Source: an uncultured Alphaproteobacteria bacterium (GTDB lineage: Bacteria; Pseudomonadota; Alphaproteobacteria; Rickettsiales; CAIJLX01). Taken from it: a stretch of DNA of 64,000 nt. Of this stretch, positions 32,966 to 44,260 are shown piece after piece. The stretch's first letter is position 1; each line of letters begins with the position of its first letter. The stretch is taken from positions 1-64,000 of the forward strand of contig CAIJLX010000051.1 in NCBI GenBank assembly GCA_903821695.1, given 5' to 3'. Made by a program: the position numbers and the translations under genes. The notes beneath the pieces were generated by a model. That model saw only the letters and a program-made list of their open reading frames with translations. It was not told the DNA's origin and ran no database searches.

Positions 32966-35266
32966 ATGGCCAAGAAAACCACGAGCACTAAAAAAACATC
33001 TGTCACCAAAGAAGAAGCTCTCGAATTCCATCGGGAAGGGAAGCCGGGTAAAATTTCCATCGCGCCGCATAAGCCGCTGATGACCCAACGCGACCTCTCG
33101 CTCGCTTATTCGCCAGGTGTGGCGTATCCGTGCCTCGAGATCCAGAAGGATCCGGAAACGTCGTATGAATATACCTCACGCGGCAACATGGTCGCCATTA
33201 TTTCCAACGGTACGGCGGTATTAGGTCTCGGCAATTTAGGTGCACTTGCTTCAAAACCAGTGATGGAAGGCAAAGCTGCCCTGTTCAAACGTTTTGCTGA
33301 TATTGATGGGATCGACCTTGAAGTTGATACTGAAGATGCAGACACCTTCATCAACGTTGTGCGTTATTTGGGCCCAACCTGGGGCGGCATTAACCTCGAA
33401 GATATCAAAGCGCCTGAATGCTTTATCATCGAACAAAAACTCAAAGAATTGATGGATATCCCGGTATTCCATGATGACCAACACGGCACCGCGATTATCT
33501 CGCTCGCCGGGATGATCAACGCGGCGGATATTACGGGCCGTCGCTTTAAAGATATGCGTGTTGTGGTAAATGGTGCGGGCGCTGCAGGCATTGCATGCCT
33601 CGAGTTGCTGAAAGCAATGGGCTTGCCAGATGACCATGCGATTTTATGCGACACTAAAGGTGTTATTTATAAAGGCCGTACCGATGGTATGAACCAATGG
33701 AAATCCGCACATGCTGCTGAAACAAAGGCACGCACATTGGCTGAAGCACTCAAAGGTGCGGATGTATTCCTCGGCCTTTCCGTAAAAGGTGCCGTAACGC
33801 CTGAGATGGTGAAATCCATGGCGAAAAACCCGATCATTTTTGCAATGGCGAACCCAGACCCAGAAATTACACCCGATCAGGTAAAAGAAGTGCGTGATGA
33901 TGCAATCGTTGCAACAGGCCGCTCGGATTATCCGAACCAGGTGAACAACGTAATGGGCTTCCCTTTCATTTTCCGTGGCGCGTTGGATGTTCAGGCCTCA
34001 ACCATTAACGATGACATGAAAATTGCGGCAGCAAAAGCGCTCGCGCAATTGGCGCGTGAACATGTGGCAGATGAAGTGGCAGCGGCTTATTCCGGTCGTA
34101 AAATGAAATATGGCCCAGAATATATTATCCCAACCCCGTTTGATCCACGTTTGATCGCAACTGTTTCTCCAGCTGTTGCGCAAGCCGCAATGGATTCTGG
34201 CGTGGCGAAAAAACCAATCAAAAACATGGCGGAATATAAGGCTCAATTGAACGCACGCTTGAACCCAGCTGCGAACACCATGAACCTTATTTTCGAGCGC
34301 GTGCGTGAAAACCCAACCACCATCGTGTTTGCAGAGGGTGAAGAAGAGCAGGCAATCCGCGCCGCAATAAGCTGGCAGGAAAATGAATATGGTAAAGCGA
34401 TCATCGTCGGCCGCCAAAAAACCATCGATAACCAACTCAAGAAAATGGGCATTAAAGACTTGAAGGGTGTAGAAGTCGCAAACTCGGTTAATTCGCCAAA
34501 TGTCAGCCAATATGTTGATCTGGTTTATAAAAAGTTGCAGCGCAAAGGCTATCTACACCGCGACGTCGTGCGCATCGTGAAAAACGATCGTAACACCTTC
34601 GCCGCAGCCATGGTGCTTGCTGGCCATGCTGAGGGTATGGTGACTGGCCTCACCCGTAATTATTATGTAGGCCTCAAGGAAGTATCGCGCTTGATTGAGC
34701 CAGAGAAAAACCGCCTGATCATGGGTTATTCGTTAGTGCTCACCAAAACCGGCAAAACCGTGTTCCTCGCAGATACCACCGTGCATGAACTGCCAACACC
34801 GGAAGAACTCGCGCAAATCGCCATCCAAACCGCGCACAAAGCCCGCGAATGGGGTTATGAGCCACGCGTGGCATTCCTCTCCTTCTCAAATTTTGGTAAC
34901 CCAATGGGCGAAAAAGCGGAGCGCGTGCGCAAGGCTGTCGAATTGCTCGATACGATGAAAGTAGATTTCGAATATGACGGCGAAATGGCGCCTGATGTGG
35001 CCTTGAACCCAGAATTGCTGAAACTCTATCCATTCAGCCGCCTGACCAAGCCTGCAAACGTTCTGATCATGCCAGCACTCCATACTTCCAGCATCACTTC
35101 CAAAATGCTCAAAGAAGTAGGTGGCAGCACGGTAATTGGCCCAATCCTCTCCGGCTTCGAACACGCCGTACAAATCGTGCCGCTCAATGCGACGGTTTCA
35201 GACATATTGAACTATGCGGCATTGGCCTCAATCAGCGCGATCAAGGACCGTAAGCCTAAAAAATAG
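32966..35266 (+). CDS. maeB: NADP-dependent malic enzyme with phosphate acetyltransferase-like domain
   Basis: [32 protein letters not shown]-terminal PTA-like domain. Confidence 0.95.
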   Translation: MAKKTTSTKKTSVTKEEALEFHREGKPGKISIAPHKPLMTQRDLSLAYSPGVAYPCLEIQKDPETSYEYTSRGNMVAIISNGTAVLGLGNLGALASKPVMEGKAALFKRFADIDGIDLEVDTEDADTFINVVRYLGPTWGGINLEDIKAPECFIIEQKLKELMDIPVFHDDQHGTAIISLAGMINAADITGRRFKDMRVVVNGAGAAGIACLELLKAMGLPDDHAILCDTKGVIYKGRTDGMNQWKSAHAAETKARTLAEALKGADVFLGLSVKGAVTPEMVKSMAKNPIIFAMANPDPEITPDQVKEVRDDAIVATGRSDYPNQVNNVMGFPFIFRGALDVQASTINDDMKIAAAKALAQLAREHVADEVAAAYSGRKMKYGPEYIIPTPFDPRLIATVSPAVAQAAMDSGVAKKPIKNMAEYKAQLNARLNPAANTMNLIFERVRENPTTIVFAEGEEEQAIRAAISWQENEYGKAIIVGRQKTIDNQLKKMGIKDLKGVEVANSVNSPNVSQYVDLVYKKLQRKGYLHRDVVRIVKNDRNTFAAAMVLAGHAEGMVTGLTRNYYVGLKEVSRLIEPEKNRLIMGYSLVLTKTGKTVFLADTTVHELPTPEELAQIAIQTAHKAREWGYEPRVAFLSFSNFGNPMGEKAERVRKAVELLDTMKVDFEYDGEMAPDVALNPELLKLYPFSRLTKPANVLIMPALHTSSITSKMLKEVGGSTVIGPILSGFEHAVQIVPLNATVSDILNYAALASISAIKDRKPKK

Positions 35267-35321
35267 CCTTAGGTTTAACTGTGGAAGTCAAAAAGTGGCC
35301 TAAATCCTAGTGTTAGATGTC

Positions 35322-35350
35322 TTGAATTATGCCGTCTAGACAGGTATAAT
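35322..35350 (+). promoter_or_regulatory. Putative sigma70 promoter
   Basis: TTGAAT - 17 nt - TATAAT. Confidence 0.6.
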
Positions 35351-35385
35351 AGACGCCTAACCCTCAGAAGTAAGGATCTTTTTCC

Positions 35386-35685
35386 ATGACAACGCATAGC
35401 GATATTATCACCAGAGCGAGCCAAATCAGCGAAAACCTGTTTGATTTCAAAGTGAAGGGCGAAGTGTTCATTTATCACATGAAAATCCTTAATGCTGTGT
35501 TGTTGCTGCGTCTGCCTAATTTCTCGTTGGGCGTGCCATTCTTTCCTGGCTTAAACGAACTTATCTCCCGTTTATCAGAGGCTTACTTGAATGATCGCCG
35601 TGTCACCAACGTTGATGCGGCCATTAAGCAGGCAAAAACGGACGCGACCAACATCCAAAAAGCAGTTTCAGAAATCCTGGTCTAA
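35386..35685 (+). CDS. Hypothetical protein (99 aa)
   Basis: ORF with good upstream promoter; no family recognised. Confidence 0.65.
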   Translation: MTTHSDIITRASQISENLFDFKVKGEVFIYHMKILNAVLLLRLPNFSLGVPFFPGLNELISRLSEAYLNDRRVTNVDAAIKQAKTDATNIQKAVSEILV

Positions 35686-35699
35686 TCCATAAACGACCG

Positions 35700-35728
35700 T
35701 TGACTTCACTCTTTTTTGCTACTATAAG
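35700..35728 (+). promoter_or_regulatory. Putative rpsT promoter
   Basis: TTGACT - 17 nt - TATAAG. Confidence 0.6.
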
Positions 35729-35757
35729 GCGTCCTCTAATTTCAAAAAGGGTGAATC

Positions 35758-36024
35758 ATGGCAAACGTAAAAGCCTCTAAAAAAGCCGTCCGTCAGACAA
35801 TCGTTCGTACTGAGCGTAACCGCGCGCGCAAAAGCCGCGTACGCACGTTCTTGAAGAAAGTGGACGATGCAATCCTCGCCGGCAAAAAGGCTGACGCAAT
35901 GGCGGCATTACGCGAAGCTGAATCCCAATACATGAAAGTGGTGAGCACCGGCGTCCTCAAAAGAGAAACCGCCAGCCGCAAAATCAGCCGCCTCTCCGCA
36001 AAAATCAAAGCGCTCGCTGCTTAA
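35758..36024 (+). CDS. rpsT: 30S ribosomal protein S20
   Basis: MANVKASKKAVRQTIVRTERNRARKSRVRTFLKKVDDAI. Confidence 0.97.
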   Translation: MANVKASKKAVRQTIVRTERNRARKSRVRTFLKKVDDAILAGKKADAMAALREAESQYMKVVSTGVLKRETASRKISRLSAKIKALAA

Positions 36025-36899
36025 TTACCTTTGCCGATATGTTGCGCGGCTTCCTTAAGCGCAACACGCATTTCCTTTGGGTAATCGGTAATAATTGTAA
36101 TCTCATCTTCCACAATGCGCCTAATATCAGGTGCAATCTTATGGCTCTGCCAGTTTGGAAGCTTTTCTTTATAAGTCCACGCCACCGGTTGGTATCCTGC
36201 TTTACGGATTTTTTCTGCAATCTTGTGCGTTGAGTAATATTCAATAGGCAGATTGATTGTGCCAGCACCTATTTTTTCCATTTCCTTGAAGGCACGGTCT
36301 AATAAGCCATACACTTTACGATAGCCCAGTCGTTCGCCCAAATTTTGGGTATAAAGCGCGCCGATTTCAATGCTTGGCAATTGCTCGCGAATAATATGCA
36401 AGCGATCTAATTTAAAACCGGAAATATGGAAATTTTTCTCGCTCCATTTCCCGCTCGCCAACCGCCGTTTGACTTCTTCGGCTACCGCATGCGGCGCTTC
36501 CTTACCTTTGATTTCGATATTCACCTTAAAATGGCGGCCATCCTGCGCGCCACAATAAGTGCTAAGATGCGGCTCAATCTTATCCAATACCTCCGTTAAT
36601 GTGGGGATAATCGGATCGTGATGCGAAACAGCCTTCTCTGTTTTATTAAAAACATTCAATTGGCGAAGATCTTCAAATTTAGTATGGCGTACTCGGCCCT
36701 TTCCCTCTGTCCAATCATTTAAATCGCGATCGTGGAACACAACGGCAACATCATCCGCCGTTAGCCTTACATCAAACTCCACTCCATCGACTTCTTGGCG
36801 AATGGCTTCACGTAGTGCTGGTATGGTGTTTTCCGGCGGGTTGCCCCGTGTACCGCGGCAGAAACGATGACCCCAAATATTAAATTTAGAATCCGACAA
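36021..36899 (-). CDS. Glycerophosphodiester phosphodiesterase family protein
   Basis: GHRFCRGTRGNPPENTIPALREAIRQEVDGVEFDVRLTADDVAVVFHD. Confidence 0.92.
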   Translation of the reverse strand: MSDSKFNIWGHRFCRGTRGNPPENTIPALREAIRQEVDGVEFDVRLTADDVAVVFHDRDLNDWTEGKGRVRHTKFEDLRQLNVFNKTEKAVSHHDPIIPTLTEVLDKIEPHLSTYCGAQDGRHFKVNIEIKGKEAPHAVAEEVKRRLASGKWSEKNFHISGFKLDRLHIIREQLPSIEIGALYTQNLGERLGYRKVYGLLDRAFKEMEKIGAGTINLPIEYYSTHKIAEKIRKAGYQPVAWTYKEKLPNWQSHKIAPDIRRIVEDEITIITDYPKEMRVALKEAAQHIGKGN

Positions 36900-37074
36900 G
36901 ATTCCTCACTGTCCTAAACGCACCGCTCACACCATCATAAATGTCGGCACCTGCTTCGTTGGCAGTATGGCTTACCTCATTGCTGGCTGTAGAAGCCGCG
37001 TTATTCCAGTTCACTGCCATCAAAAATTGATAGAGGAAAAAAGCAACCACCGCAAAGAACAGAAACTTCAACAT
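36886..37074 (-). CDS. Hypothetical small membrane protein (62 aa)
   Basis: N-terminal TM segment; TATAAT-like element upstream; overlaps the 5' end of the GDPD gene. Confidence 0.6.
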   Translation of the reverse strand: MLKFLFFAVVAFFLYQFLMAVNWNNAASTASNEVSHTANEAGADIYDGVSGAFRTVRNLVGF

Positions 37075-37139
37075 GGGGTGATTATACCAAATTATTTGGG
37101 GGAGCGCCAGCGAAGGGGACGCTTGGCAAAACCCAATAA

Positions 37140-38537
37140 TTACATATGAATCACGCGACCGTATGCATCCAATACCGACTCATGCATTGCTTCCGAGATA
37201 GTCGGATGCGGGAAGATGGTGTGCATGAAATCTGCTTCGGTGGCTTCCATCGTTTTGCCGATGACGTAACCTTGAATCATTTCGGTCACTTCCGCACCAA
37301 GCAAATGTGCGCCTAACAGCTCGCCGGTTTTCTCATCGAAAATGGTTTTAACAATGCCGTCTGGCTCACCCAGCGCAATCGCCTTGCCATTGCCGATAAA
37401 GCTGAAGCGGCCGACTTTTACTTTATAGCCCTTTTCTTTTGCGGCTTTCTCGGTAAGGCCGACGCTTGCAACTTGTGGGTGCGAATAGGTACAGCCTGGG
37501 ATGTTAAGCTTCTTCATTGGGTGCACATCTTTGACGCCTGCGATTTTTTCGACACAGATCACGCCTTCATGGCTCGCTTTATGCGCCAACCATGGGGCAC
37601 CCGTAATGTCGCCAATTGCGTAGATACCTTTCTCCGCTGTTTCGCACCATTCATTGACCACGACATGGCCTTTTTCTGTTTTGACTTTGGTGGTCTCTAA
37701 GCCGAGATTTTCGGTATTTGGCGAAATGCCGACCGCCATGATGACGCGATCAAAAGTTTGGTCCGTTGCTTTGCCGCCTTGCTCGATGGTCGCGGTGACA
37801 TTGTTTTTGCCTTTTTTGAGCGCTTTGGTGACTGCCCCGGTCAAAATTTTGATACCGTGTTTTTCGAATTGCTTCTGTGCGAGTTTGGAAATTTCTTCAT
37901 CTTCCACGGGCAGCACGCGGTCTTGCACTTCCACCACCGTCACTTCTGCGCCGAGTGCATTATAAAAGCTCGCAAACTCAATCCCGATTGCGCCCGAACC
38001 CACCACGAGCAATGTTTTCGGCATCACATCCGGCACCATCGCTTCCTTATAGGTCCACACCAACTTCCCATCCGGCTCCAGGCCCGGCAATTGACGTGCA
38101 CGTGCACCAGTCGCGAGGATGATGTGTTTGGCAACGATATCCGCCACTAGTTTGCCATCTTTCTCGACTTTAATTTTGCCAGCGCCATTTAATTTGCCTT
38201 GGCCATCAAACACGGTGACTTTATTTTTCTTCATCAGGCCTTTGATACCGCCCGAAAGCTGACCCGCCACTTTACGCGAACGCTCCACCACTTTCGCCAA
38301 ATCAAAACTGATTTTTTCCGCCTTCAACCCAAACATTTCTGCATGTTTCATGTTGGTATAAATTTCGGCCGTACGCAACAGCGCCTTGGTCGGAATGCAT
38401 CCCCAATTCAAGCAAATGCCACCCAAATGCTCGCGCTCAATAATCGCCGTTTTCATCCCCAACTGCGCCGCCCGAATCGCCGCCACATACCCACCAGGCC
38501 CCGCGCCAATAATTACGATATCAAATTGTTCTGTCAT
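37140..38537 (-). CDS. lpdA: Dihydrolipoyl dehydrogenase
   Basis: GGICLNWGCIPTKALL redox motif; start MTEQFDIVIIGAGPGGY. Confidence 0.97.
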   Translation of the reverse strand: MTEQFDIVIIGAGPGGYVAAIRAAQLGMKTAIIEREHLGGICLNWGCIPTKALLRTAEIYTNMKHAEMFGLKAEKISFDLAKVVERSRKVAGQLSGGIKGLMKKNKVTVFDGQGKLNGAGKIKVEKDGKLVADIVAKHIILATGARARQLPGLEPDGKLVWTYKEAMVPDVMPKTLLVVGSGAIGIEFASFYNALGAEVTVVEVQDRVLPVEDEEISKLAQKQFEKHGIKILTGAVTKALKKGKNNVTATIEQGGKATDQTFDRVIMAVGISPNTENLGLETTKVKTEKGHVVVNEWCETAEKGIYAIGDITGAPWLAHKASHEGVICVEKIAGVKDVHPMKKLNIPGCTYSHPQVASVGLTEKAAKEKGYKVKVGRFSFIGNGKAIALGEPDGIVKTIFDEKTGELLGAHLLGAEVTEMIQGYVIGKTMEATEADFMHTIFPHPTISEAMHESVLDAYGRVIHM

Positions 38538-38589
38538 ATGAGTTCCTTTTGTTGGGGCGAATATGGTGATTTGGAAATGTTTCGTCAAG

Positions 38590-39180
38590 TTATCCGGTAA
38601 CTAGTGGACCCACACCAGGGCGATGAACAGCTGCAACTTCTGCCAGTCCCTTTTTTTGATGAATGGGGGAAGAAAGGATGTACATTCTGGGATTCAATTC
38701 TCCCAGTAATTTATCTTTTGATGCGTCTCTTTCTGCGCTCTCGAATTGGCCAAAGAAAGGCCTAAGTTCATCATGGCGGCTTGTATTAAAACGCCCTGCA
38801 AGTAATGCAGAACCTTCGGGCTTCAGTATCTCCGCAATACCCCTTGGATACGTTTCTTCCGAAATTATATTTTGATAAGCAAATATCGTTGCAAAATCAA
38901 ATGTGTGTATTTGATCGCGCGGCATGTTTTCAACACCCCTGCGATGGCCTGTTATTCTCGCTGTTTCCAACTCGAAATCCGAAATTTTAAGCCGTGGATC
39001 TACCACATGTACTTCCTTAGCACCCATTTCATAGGCAACTACTGCTAAGGGAATGGTAATCATTCCATCATAGCCACCAATATCTATCACTTTCTTTCCA
39101 TTAAGATCGATATTATTGGCTTGGAATACACTTTTTATATCTTGCACCAAAATCTCTTCGTGGGATTCCAGCTCTCGCAT
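38590..39180 (-). CDS. Putative SAM-dependent methyltransferase-like protein
   Basis: GKKVIDIGGYDGMITIPLAVVAYEMGAKEVHVVDPRL resembles SAM-binding motif I. Confidence 0.6.
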   Translation of the reverse strand: MRELESHEEILVQDIKSVFQANNIDLNGKKVIDIGGYDGMITIPLAVVAYEMGAKEVHVVDPRLKISDFELETARITGHRRGVENMPRDQIHTFDFATIFAYQNIISEETYPRGIAEILKPEGSALLAGRFNTSRHDELRPFFGQFESAERDASKDKLLGELNPRMYILSSPIHQKKGLAEVAAVHRPGVGPLVTG

Positions 39181-39183
39181 TCA

Positions 39184-40437
39184 CTACACCATCATCATGA
39201 TTGGGTCTTCGATATAGCGCTTGAAGGCCGCCAAGAATTCAGCACCCACTGCGCCATCCACACTGCGGTGATCCACCGAGAGGGTGACATTCATGATGGT
39301 GGCGATTTCGATTTTACCGCCTTTGACTACGGGGCGTTCTTCGGAGCTACCGACTGCTAGGATGCAGCTTTGTGGTGGGTTCACGATGGCGCTGAAGCTT
39401 TTCACGCCATACATACCTAGGTTTGAAATCGAGAAGCCGCCGCCCTGGAATTCTTCTGGTTTCAACGTGCCTTTGCGCGCGCGGCCAGCGAGATCTTTTA
39501 CTTCGCCAGAAATTGCCGCGAGCGATTTTTGATCTGCATTTTTTACGATTGGGGTGATCAAGCCGCCATCGATTGCAACGGCGACTGAAATATCGATATT
39601 GTTATATTGCAAAATCGCTACGTCGGTCCAGGTTGCGTTGGCGGCTGGCACGGTTTTCAAAGCTTGCGCGGTTGCTTTGATGACCATATCGTTCACGGAA
39701 ATTTTGTAGGCCGGTTTGCCTTCTTTATCTTTCGGTGCAGCATCGTTAATGCGTTCGCGAGCGGCGAGCAGATTGTTGATATCGCAATCGACTGACAAAT
39801 AGAAGTGCGGCACTGTTTGCTTGGATTCCAGCAAACGTTTTGCGATCACTTTACGCATCATGCCATTTGGAATTTCCGTAGTTTCAACTGGGTTGCGGCC
39901 ATAGGAAACGGCAGCAGCGGTGCGACCACCAGCAGCCGGTGAAGATTTCGCTTCTTCCACATCCGCTCTGATAATACGGCCATGCGGGCCGGTGCCTTGA
40001 ATGCCGGAAAGGTTTACACCTTTTTGTTCGGCAATGCGTTTAGCAAGTGGGCTTGCTTTTGCGGTGCCGGATGCAGCAACAGGTGCTGGTGCAGGAGCGG
40101 CGGCAGGTGCAGCTGTTGTTGGCACAGGTGCTGCGGCTGCCTTGTTTTCATTCGCGCTACTGGCTTTGAAATTTTCCAATGCTTTTTTGTCTTCGCCTTC
40201 TTCAAGCAATACGGCGATGAGCGCGTTTACTTTGACGGATTCGGTGCCGGCAGGGACGATGATTTTGCCCATGATGCCACCATCGACAGCTTCGACTTCC
40301 ATCGTCGCTTTATCGGTTTCGATTTCGGCAATCACATCGCCTGGCTTAATTTTATCGCCTTCTTTTTTGGTCCATTTAGCAAGATTGCCTTCGGTCATGG
40401 TAGGGGAAAGCGCGGGCATTAAAATTTCGATCGGCAT
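39184..40437 (-). CDS. pdhC: Pyruvate dehydrogenase E2 (dihydrolipoamide acetyltransferase)
   Basis: Lipoyl domain [16 protein letters not shown]3-binding domain, catalytic [16 protein letters not shown]. Confidence 0.97.
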   Translation of the reverse strand: MPIEILMPALSPTMTEGNLAKWTKKEGDKIKPGDVIAEIETDKATMEVEAVDGGIMGKIIVPAGTESVKVNALIAVLLEEGEDKKALENFKASSANENKAAAAPVPTTAAPAAAPAPAPVAASGTAKASPLAKRIAEQKGVNLSGIQGTGPHGRIIRADVEEAKSSPAAGGRTAAAVSYGRNPVETTEIPNGMMRKVIAKRLLESKQTVPHFYLSVDCDINNLLAARERINDAAPKDKEGKPAYKISVNDMVIKATAQALKTVPAANATWTDVAILQYNNIDISVAVAIDGGLITPIVKNADQKSLAAISGEVKDLAGRARKGTLKPEEFQGGGFSISNLGMYGVKSFSAIVNPPQSCILAVGSSEERPVVKGGKIEIATIMNVTLSVDHRSVDGAVGAEFLAAFKRYIEDPIMMMV

Positions 40438-40447
40438 AGTGAAATCC

Positions 40448-40564
40448 TTATCTTGCAGTTCTTTCGATGGAGTTTCCTAAATGCTGCAAATCTTGGCCGA
40501 AACCAGCGAAGGTGTTGCAGGCAGAAAGGGAAAGTATAGTGAGGGTGAGTAATAATATACGCAT
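40448..40564 (-). CDS. Entericidin-like small lipoprotein (38 aa), not in ORF track
   Basis: [38 protein letters not shown]; lipobox LSAC and entericidin-like ACNT-AG-G-D-QH-G--I pattern. Confidence 0.85.
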   Translation of the reverse strand: MRILLLTLTILSLSACNTFAGFGQDLQHLGNSIERTAR

Positions 40565-40567
40565 AAA

Positions 40568-40684
40568 TTATCTTCCTGTATTGGCCATGGTTTTGTCACC
40601 GGTGCAGCCTGGTTTTGGGTGCGGATAAGGGCCCCAACAGCCCATCAACGCCAACACGCCCAAGATTGCAACCGCACGCTTCAT
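40568..40684 (-). CDS. Small lipoprotein (38 aa), not in ORF track
   Basis: MKRAVAILGVLALMGCWGPYPHPKPGCTGDKTMANTGR*; lipobox LMGC; contiguous with pdhB. Confidence 0.7.
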   Translation of the reverse strand: MKRAVAILGVLALMGCWGPYPHPKPGCTGDKTMANTGR

Positions 40685-41677
40685 CTATTTAGAGCGATAG
40701 CACACCTTGCGTGCCGCTTCCAAAATATTTTCAACCTGCGGCAACGCCAATTTTTCAAGGTTCGCCGCATAAGGCAATGGCACATCGACACCCGCCACGC
40801 GCACAACCGGCGCATCGAGATAATCAAATGCCTCTTCCATCACGAGTGCCGCCAGTTCCGAACCAATGCCTGCAAAAGGCCAGCCTTCTTCCACAGAAAC
40901 CACACGACTCGTTTTTTTAACAGATTCAATAACTGTTGCCGTATCAAGCGGGCGGATCGTACGCAAATCAATCACCTCCGCGCTAATGCCTTCGCCAGCC
41001 AAAATTTCAGCCGCCTCTAGCGCATGTTTCACCGGCAGCGAGAATGCAACGATGGTGACATCCGTCCCCTCGCGTAGTACTTCTGCTTTGCCAATTTCGA
41101 GTACGTAATCATCATTAATATTATCCGGCACATCATAGCTGTTGCCGTAAAGCATTTCGTTCTCGAGGAAGATCACTGGATTCGGATCACGTATCGCCGC
41201 TTTGAGCAAACCCTTCGCCGAAGCCGCATCGTACGGCGCAATTACTTTCAAACCAGGCACATGTGCATACCAGCTCGCGTAACATTGCGAGTGCTGTGCA
41301 CCTACGCGCGAAGCCGCACCATTGGGACCACGGAACACGATCGGGCAACGCACCTGACCGCCGCTCATATAGTTGGTTTTCGCCGCAGAGTTGATGATTT
41401 GATCCATCGCCTGCATCGCAAAGTTAAACGTCATGAATTCCACAATCGGCTTCAGCCCCGTCATCGCCGCACCAACAGCAAGCCCTGCAAAACCATGTTC
41501 CGTAATCGGCGTATCAATCACTCGTTTCGCGCCAAATTCCGCGAGCAACCCTTCGGTAATTTTATATGCACCCTGATATTCTGCGACTTCTTCGCCCATC
41601 ACGAACACATCTTTATCGAGGCGCATTTCTTCCGCCATTGCATCACGAAGCGCTACGCGTACTGTTTGTTTTGCCAT
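40685..41677 (-). CDS. pdhB: Pyruvate dehydrogenase E1 beta subunit
   Basis: [48 protein letters not shown]. Confidence 0.97.
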   Translation of the reverse strand: MAKQTVRVALRDAMAEEMRLDKDVFVMGEEVAEYQGAYKITEGLLAEFGAKRVIDTPITEHGFAGLAVGAAMTGLKPIVEFMTFNFAMQAMDQIINSAAKTNYMSGGQVRCPIVFRGPNGAASRVGAQHSQCYASWYAHVPGLKVIAPYDAASAKGLLKAAIRDPNPVIFLENEMLYGNSYDVPDNINDDYVLEIGKAEVLREGTDVTIVAFSLPVKHALEAAEILAGEGISAEVIDLRTIRPLDTATVIESVKKTSRVVSVEEGWPFAGIGSELAALVMEEAFDYLDAPVVRVAGVDVPLPYAANLEKLALPQVENILEAARKVCYRSK

Positions 41678-41686
41678 ATTGATTTC

Positions 41687-42703
41687 CTATACGTTGTAAA
41701 CGTCTGTCCAGAGTTCTGAAGCATCTGGCTCTGGGCTGTTCTTCGAGAATTCGGCGGCTTCGTTGACGATATCTTTGATTTCTTTTTCGATCTTCTCGAA
41801 ATCAGCTTCTTTCGCCTGTTTATCCGCGATCATGCGGGCTTTCAATTTTTCGATTGGGTCGCGGTTTTCTTTGTAATCTTGTACTTCTTCCTTCGTACGA
41901 TATTTCGCAGGGTCAGACATGGAATGGCCGCGGTAACGATAGGTTTTCATCTCAAGGATGATCGGCCCTTTGCCGCTGCGGCAATGTTCGACTGCTTTCA
42001 CACCAGCCTCATACACATCGGTCACGCTCATGCCATTTACCTGCACGCCCGGAATACCAAACGATGCGCCACGCTGATAAAGTTCCGTCGTTGAAGAACT
42101 ACGTTTCACCGAAGTACCCATCGCGTATTCGTTATTTTCGATGATATAAATGCATGGCAGTTTCCATAATTTCGCCATGTTGAAACTTTCATATACCTGA
42201 CCTTGGTTCGCCGAACCATCGCCGAAATAGGTGAGGCTCACGCGATCTGTACCGCGATATTGATTAGCGAATGCGAGGCCAGTGCCGAGCGAGACTTGCG
42301 CGCCAACGATGCCGTGACCACCATAGAAATGGTTGGCGGTATCAAACATATGCATCGAGCCGCCTTTGCCCTTTGAACAGCCATCAATGCGGCCAAGCAA
42401 CTCAGCAAAAATAATTTTTGGATCGGAACCTTGGGCAAGCATCAAGCCGTGGTCGCGGTAGCTGGTGATAACGGAATCACCTTTGCCGATTGCGTGCTGC
42501 ATGCCGATAGCGACTGCTTCTTGCCCGATATATAAATGGCAGAAACCACCGATCAAACCCATGCCGTATAACTGGCCGGCTTTTTCTTCAAAACGGCGGA
42601 TTAATAACATCTCGCGGAAGCATTTTAACAGCTCCGTTGCGGAAAGACCTTGAGGGGTCGCGGAAGGTGCAATCGTCTTTTTCTTCATAACAGCCTGGTT
42701 CAT
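41687..42703 (-). CDS. pdhA: Pyruvate dehydrogenase E1 alpha subunit
   Basis: GFCHLYIGQEAVAIGMQHAI; TYFGDGSANQGQVYESFNMA TPP motif; YRYRGHSMSDPAKYR. Confidence 0.97.
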   Translation of the reverse strand: MNQAVMKKKTIAPSATPQGLSATELLKCFREMLLIRRFEEKAGQLYGMGLIGGFCHLYIGQEAVAIGMQHAIGKGDSVITSYRDHGLMLAQGSDPKIIFAELLGRIDGCSKGKGGSMHMFDTANHFYGGHGIVGAQVSLGTGLAFANQYRGTDRVSLTYFGDGSANQGQVYESFNMAKLWKLPCIYIIENNEYAMGTSVKRSSSTTELYQRGASFGIPGVQVNGMSVTDVYEAGVKAVEHCRSGKGPIILEMKTYRYRGHSMSDPAKYRTKEEVQDYKENRDPIEKLKARMIADKQAKEADFEKIEKEIKDIVNEAAEFSKNSPEPDASELWTDVYNV

Positions 42704-42804
42704 GATTTAGAGGCTCCCAATATAGCCAAAACTTGGCGCGGAACCTAATAATAACCATGCTGCAATGCAACCAAAATCCATGTTGCAGTGCAACAGAGCA
42801 TACT

Positions 42805-43206
42805 TTACTTTTTGCTCTCTAAATAGGCCCGGATAACCGCCCGAATACGTTTAGTATTGAAGGGTTTTACGACATAATCGGCCGCGCCAAGGCTTAGCGC
42901 TTGTTTTATATCTGCCTCAACCCGGCTTGCTGTTACCATCACCACCCAGCAATTAGGGTCTTGCTCTTTGAAATTTTTGAGCAGCGCAAAACCATCCCCA
43001 TCCGGCAGGCCAATATCGACCAATGCAATTTGTGGCCTGGAGGTTTTAAAAGCCATTAAACCCTCTTTTTGGCTGCCTGCCATGTATCGCTCTATTTTAT
43101 AATCACGTATGCCTTTTAAAGCCTCGCTTACAATAGCACGCGCGAAAGGATCATCTTCCACGATTAGGATGCTCATTTTCTGTTTACTGCTGATTTCTGG
43201 TTTCAT
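42805..43206 (-). CDS. Single-domain response regulator (receiver)
   Basis: SILIVEDDPFARAI, QIALVDIGLPDGDGFALL, VMVTAS, DYVVKPF. Confidence 0.92.
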   Translation of the reverse strand: MKPEISSKQKMSILIVEDDPFARAIVSEALKGIRDYKIERYMAGSQKEGLMAFKTSRPQIALVDIGLPDGDGFALLKNFKEQDPNCWVVMVTASRVEADIKQALSLGAADYVVKPFNTKRIRAVIRAYLESKK

Positions 43207-43237
43207 TGGCTAAAGATTTAGCGAAAAAAACCTGAAA

Positions 43238-44260
43238 TTACAAAGCATTCTTCGAAAAAAGCCCCGGCAAACCAGCTGCGTCGCATATCCCGCGCTCCGT
43301 AATAAACCCCGTTACCAACCTGGCGGGGGTAATATCAAAGGCAGGGTTGGCAGCTTTTGTGCCAGCGGCATAGATGGCGCCCAGCACCTCATCCTGCCCA
43401 CGCTCCTCAATTTCGATGTGAGAAGCATCCGCCAAATCCCAGTCAATGGTCGTATAAGGCAGCGCCACATAAAATGGCACATGGTTATCTTTGGCTGCCA
43501 GCGCCTTCAAATAAGTGCCAATTTTATTACACACATCACCATTTCGAAGTGTCCGATCGGTGCCCACAATACAGAGATCAATCACCCCCTGTTGCATGAG
43601 TAACCCACCCGCATTATCGACAATCACCGTATTAGGCACCCCCGCCTGGCTCAATTCAAACGACGTCAGCGCACCTTGATTGCGTGGCCGCGTTTCATCA
43701 ACCCACACATGCACCGGAATGCCCTTCTCATGCACCTTATAAATCGGCGCTAACGCTGTTCCCCAATCCACACAAGCAAGCCACCCGGCATTGCAATGGG
43801 TTAGGATATTGAGTCGCTTTTTCTCAGCATAAATTTTTTCAAAAAGCTTCAAACCATGCGTGCCAATCGCCTCATGAATCGCCGCATCTTCATCGCAAAG
43901 TTCTTGCGCTTTTGCATATGCGGCTTCAATGCGCTGTTCAGGCTTTAATGGAGCCAACACTTCCATCATTTGATCCAGCGACCATTTCAAATTAATCGCC
44001 GTCGGCCGTGTTGCGAGCAATGTTTTATAGGCCGCTTGCAGGTCGATATTTTTCTCCAGCGCAAAGCATAAACCATATGCCGCCGTTGCCCCAATCAGCG
44101 GTGCCCCACGCACCCACATTTCTTTAATGGCGATGGCAACTTCCTCCATCGTTTTGAGCGTGACGAGCTTAATTTCACGCGGCAAAACACGCTGATCGAG
44201 AATCTCAATGCCGCCCTTCACCCGCTCAATCGAACGGCGATATTGTCCGTTGAGTTTCAT
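43238..44260 (-). CDS. mtnA: S-methyl-5-thioribose-1-phosphate isomerase
   Basis: ILDQRVLPREIKLVTLKTMEEVAIAIKEMWVRGAPLIGATAAYGL; LTHCNAGWLACVDWGTALAPIY; DETRPRNQGA. Confidence 0.97.
   Translation of the reverse strand: MKLNGQYRRSIERVKGGIEILDQRVLPREIKLVTLKTMEEVAIAIKEMWVRGAPLIGATAAYGLCFALEKNIDLQAAYKTLLATRPTAINLKWSLDQMMEVLAPLKPEQRIEAAYAKAQELCDEDAAIHEAIGTHGLKLFEKIYAEKKRLNILTHCNAGWLACVDWGTALAPIYKVHEKGIPVHVWVDETRPRNQGALTSFELSQAGVPNTVIVDNAGGLLMQQGVIDLCIVGTDRTLRNGDVCNKIGTYLKALAAKDNHVPFYVALPYTTIDWDLADASHIEIEERGQDEVLGAIYAAGTKAANPAFDITPARLVTGFITERGICDAAGLPGLFSKNAL

Noticed and set aside
33998-34510. 170-aa minus-strand ORF inside maeB
   Set aside because: Antisense to a strongly identified malic enzyme.
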